The notes below the pieces were generated by a model that saw only the letters and a list, made by a program, of their open reading frames with translations, did not search any database and had not been told where the DNA came from. Source: Ischnura elegans (Eukaryota > Arthropoda > Insecta > Odonata > Coenagrionidae). From it: DNA of 64,000 bases. Within the stretch, counting starts at the first letter, position 1. Each line of letters begins with the position of its first letter. The stretch covers positions 44,392,881 through 44,456,880 of the forward strand of contig NC_060252.1 in assembly GCF_921293095.1 (NCBI RefSeq), given 5' to 3'. Position numbers and translations under genes: made by a program. This document shows, in pieces, positions 61,374 through 64,000 of this stretch.

Positions 61374-63991
61374 CTAGATCACTCGGTATTGCCATTCCAA
61401 ACTGCCATCTGGACTATCAAAGTATTCAGCAAACTTATCTCGAATACTTAAAGCTTCTTTTGTGCTTCTACTCTCATTGTCAACATTCAGATTTTGAAAG
61501 CCAATTACATTCAAGGTTTCCTCAAACTTAAAACCATCTCTACTTCGCACGAAATTGTGAAGTATGCAGCAAGCTTTCACAATATTTTCCGCAAGCAATA
61601 CATCTACATTCAGTGCGCGATGCAATATTTGCCACTTATTGCTTAGCAGCCCAAAAGAACATTCTATGAGTCTACGCGCTCGTGAATGGCGGTAATTATA
61701 AACTTTTTTACGAATTGTGAGTGATTTCTTTGGGTACGGACGCATTACATGACTTGACAGGGCAAATGCCTCATCGGCAACAATCAGGTATGGTAACGGT
61801 GAAGTAGTATCACCAATTGGTCTTGCTACAGGTAAATTTAACGTATTGCTGTTCAAAGCTGCGTTCAAGGTACTATCTTTGAAAATAGTACTGTCGCTTT
61901 CTTTTCCAAAGCCCCCGACATCGATGAAAGTAAACAAGTAGTTTGCATCGCACAATGCAAGCAGCACAATTGAACAATAATGTTTATAGTTATAGTACAT
62001 CGAGCCACTATTCCACGGTTTGGTAATTCGTATATGTTTTCCGTCAAGTGCACCTACACAGTTTGGAAAATTTGTGATTGAGTGAAAGTCTTCTGCAATA
62101 CACTTCCACTTTTCGGTACTTATATCAGGGATACATTCGTTCTTCATTGTTGCCCATATTTCTCTTGTCACTTCTCTTACGATTTTTCCCACAGTTGTTT
62201 GTCCCAAGCGATAGTAAATATGAAGTTGAGTCATTGTGATTCCACTTCCCAAGTAACTGAAAAAGAATCAAAGAATTAAAATTTAAATTATTTAACGTAC
62301 ATTCATAATTTAACCGTCGAGAGGGGCGCGCATGATATTTTTACACGACTGGGCGCATGGCGTACTTTGTCCGCAATATATGCATTTATATGATAACACT
62401 CGATTTTTGTTGAAATTTACCTTTATTTGTGGAAATTAGTCCAAGCTTAAACATTTATAGGCGATAAATATATAAAGGTACACAGGTGGATCATGACCAG
62501 TCGCGCGGCGTAATTTATACGCCGCGGGTTTAGGCTCTTCTTGCTGATCTAGAAAAATTTGCTACAATACTTAGTGCTTTAAAAAATCACGCTATAGACA
62601 GTCAAAATGATATGTAATAATACACAAGGCCATTCAAGAAAACAAAGCGCGAGGTACAAGGCCGGTCGCGCGGCGTACATTGTACGCCACGGGTGTTGGT
62701 TCCTATTGCCGATATAAAAATTAATTAGCTACAATACTTAGAGCTTTGAAAACTCGGACTATTGACAGTCAAAATGCATTGTAAGAACGCACGAGGCCAT
62801 TCTAGCTCAGAATATACGTACAATGTTGAAATCCTTGGTTTTCGAAGATTGGCGTACTTTATACGCCAGCGCGCCCGCTCGAGGGTTAAGTAGGATGTAT
62901 ATTCTGCAATTTCACATATATATTTACTTTCAGGAAGAATACTTCAAAGGAAGTGGAAGAGTTTACGTGACTGCTTCTCGAGGGAAGTGTCGAGGCTTAA
63001 GACTACGAAAAGTGGATCAGCTGCGGGACGTAAAACAGGTTATGTTTACTTTCAACAGCTTTCATTTTTGGGACAAATAATAAATAAGAAACCGACATGC
63101 AGTAGCATGGGAACTCATGAGCAAGTAGACGGTGCACATGTGCAACCCACTGAAGATCCTTCCCAGCCAACTCCAAAAACATCTTATGTTGGTAAGAGGA
63201 AGAGAGCAGAACATACAAATGAACTGGAGGAGATGGTGAACATTTTAAAGACTGGCCTTCAGAGTCGCCAAGAGAGAGAGGAAAAATTGGAGGATGATAG
63301 TGATCGAATGTTTTTGTTGTCTTTACTGCAACCGTTGAAGGAAATTCCAAAGAATAACAGGTTATCCATTAAAATGGAGTTAATGCGTGTCCTTGAAACA
63401 GCGCGTTTGACGCAGAATCCTACTGTGGTGCCAGCAACATATCAGCAACAAACAACGTCTGGAAACATTTGTCCGCAACAACCAACGGCAGGTCCTTCAG
63501 GACTGCAGCAAACAACTTCTCAGAGGTTCCAACCACTTCAGAACCAAATGGACCAGCAAAGAAGTGTACTTTCACCTCATTCAGACAGTGACTTTTCAAA
63601 TGAATCAACTTATGAATTTACCACTTTGTATTAAAAATACACCACTGTTACTACCCATATTTCTGATACATTGTATTAAACTATGATTTTTTTGATTGTG
63701 TATTTTTGTTTTGTTTTTTACTTACCTCAACGTTACAAGCAACTTCTGTTCTGGCGGTATACAATCTCGGAATCTGGTTGTGGTTCCTGTAATCTTTTCT
63801 TTCAATCTTGTGAGTAGTTCGTCATAGGTACCAACAGTCATTCTTGCATATGTGTAAAATTTATCCGGGTTGTTTCTGAGGTCCACATAATGAGTAAAAA
63901 ACACTCCTCTTGAACTGCGATCGCGTAAAAACGGGTGTATCCAGTATTTTCTCCTGTATTTTTTCCTTTTATTCCGCAAGTAAACAAACAT
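61374..63991 (-). CDS. Harbinger transposase, two exons, apparently intact
   Basis: Exon 1 (63991-63726) reads WIHPFLRDRSSRGVFFTHYV, KFYTYARMTVGTYDELLTRL and CIPPEQKLLVTL to a GTAAG donor. It joins in phase to exon 2 (62256-61374): SYLGSGITMTQLHIYYRLGQ. The catalytic core is complete: FPNCVGALDGKHI (Asp 1), LIVADEAFAL (Asp 2), YNYRHSRARRLIECSFGLL (Glu), ending EYFDSPDGSLEWQYRVI. The frame is still open at the right window edge, so the true start may be outside. The partner gene exon sits on the other strand inside the intron. Confidence 0.88.
62314..62885. mobile_element. TTAA-flanked MITE (572 bp) with internal tandem repeat
   Basis: TTAA at 62310-62313 and 62886-62889. Ends CCGTCGAGAGGGGCGCGC and, inverted, CCCTCGAGCGGGCGCGC, so a piggyBac-type MITE. 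Inside are two ~165-bp tandem units (from about 62499 and 62663), each with CGCGCGGCGTANNTTNTACGCC palindromes, CTACAATACTTAG and ACAGTCAAAATG; the palindrome also recurs at both ends. It lies just before the acceptor of the Harbinger partner exon. Confidence 0.75.
62934..63634 (+). CDS. Harbinger partner protein, second exon (MADF end + BESS)
   Basis: The acceptor (TTTCAG, ending 62933) opens RILQRKWKSLRDCFSREVSR, LKTTKSGSAAGRKTGYVYFQ, QLSFLGQI, the C-terminal half of a MADF domain. Then KRKRAEHTNELEEM (NLS-like), a coiled stretch, SDRMFLLSLLQPLKEIPKNN, RLSIKMELMRVLE (BESS motif) and a Gln/Ser/Thr-rich tail to a stop at 63632-63634. The frame is open. The first exon is not adjacent; by the gene order of the Harbinger at 13966 it should lie beyond the transposase 3' end, where the MADF exon at 59783-59941 fits in phase. 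Confidence 0.75.
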
Positions 63992-64000
63992 AAAAGCGAA

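Overview
This is a eukaryotic window, most likely from an arthropod and probably an insect. The evidence is AT-rich spliced DNA with GT-AG introns, Harbinger transposons paired with MADF/BESS partner genes, I-type LINEs with an RNase H domain, a copia element with a copia-like half-tRNA primer site, and DUF4806-type and SAMD3-like proteins. I cannot name the species. Host sequence is scarce: the clearest host piece is one terminal exon of a receptor tyrosine kinase (754-1008). Almost everything else is mobile DNA, often several layers deep.

0-13 kb: an RTE-type reverse transcriptase fragment, the kinase tail exon, a 0.9-kb MITE, two perfect hairpins, a decayed Harbinger (broken MADF/BESS partner on +, broken transposase on -), a DUF4806-like gene with a tandemly duplicated exon, a 1.04-kb solo LTR (9283-10321), a ~220-bp tandem repeat and SANT/MADF-like debris. 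13-20 kb: an I-type LINE on the minus strand split by a complete 4.9-kb Harbinger (13966-18854) with TIRs, a TTA target duplication and both genes open. 20-29 kb: LINE ORF1 and RT fragments; a 409-bp insertion holding two head-to-head tRNA-like genes inside a 123-bp inverted repeat; a second solo LTR of the same family; a small two-exon acidic gene; and AT-rich palindromic repeats.

29.2-49.2 kb: I interpret this as one giant CACTA-type (CMC) DNA transposon, 29162-49190. It has CACTC/CACTG ends, subterminal TTGGAT repeats and a TG duplication. It carries two genes on the plus strand: a nine-exon SAM-domain (SAMD3-like) gene, and 10 nt later a C2H2 + TNP2-like transposase gene. Nested in it are a copia element with two 232-bp LTRs that read as identical (itself holding a THAP transposon and a TA-flanked MITE), a 5'-truncated LINE with an 11-bp duplication, and a 3-kb element with perfect 20-bp TIRs inside the transposase gene.

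49-64 kb: another truncated LINE (11-bp TSD, inverted filler at its 5' junction), a second TNP2-like transposase, a piggyBac-type element, DUF4806-type exons, a short structured repeat also found fused to a LINE tail at 4.3 kb, a Harbinger MITE carrying a MADF exon, a HARBI1-like fragment, and another Harbinger with an apparently intact transposase and partner running off the right edge.
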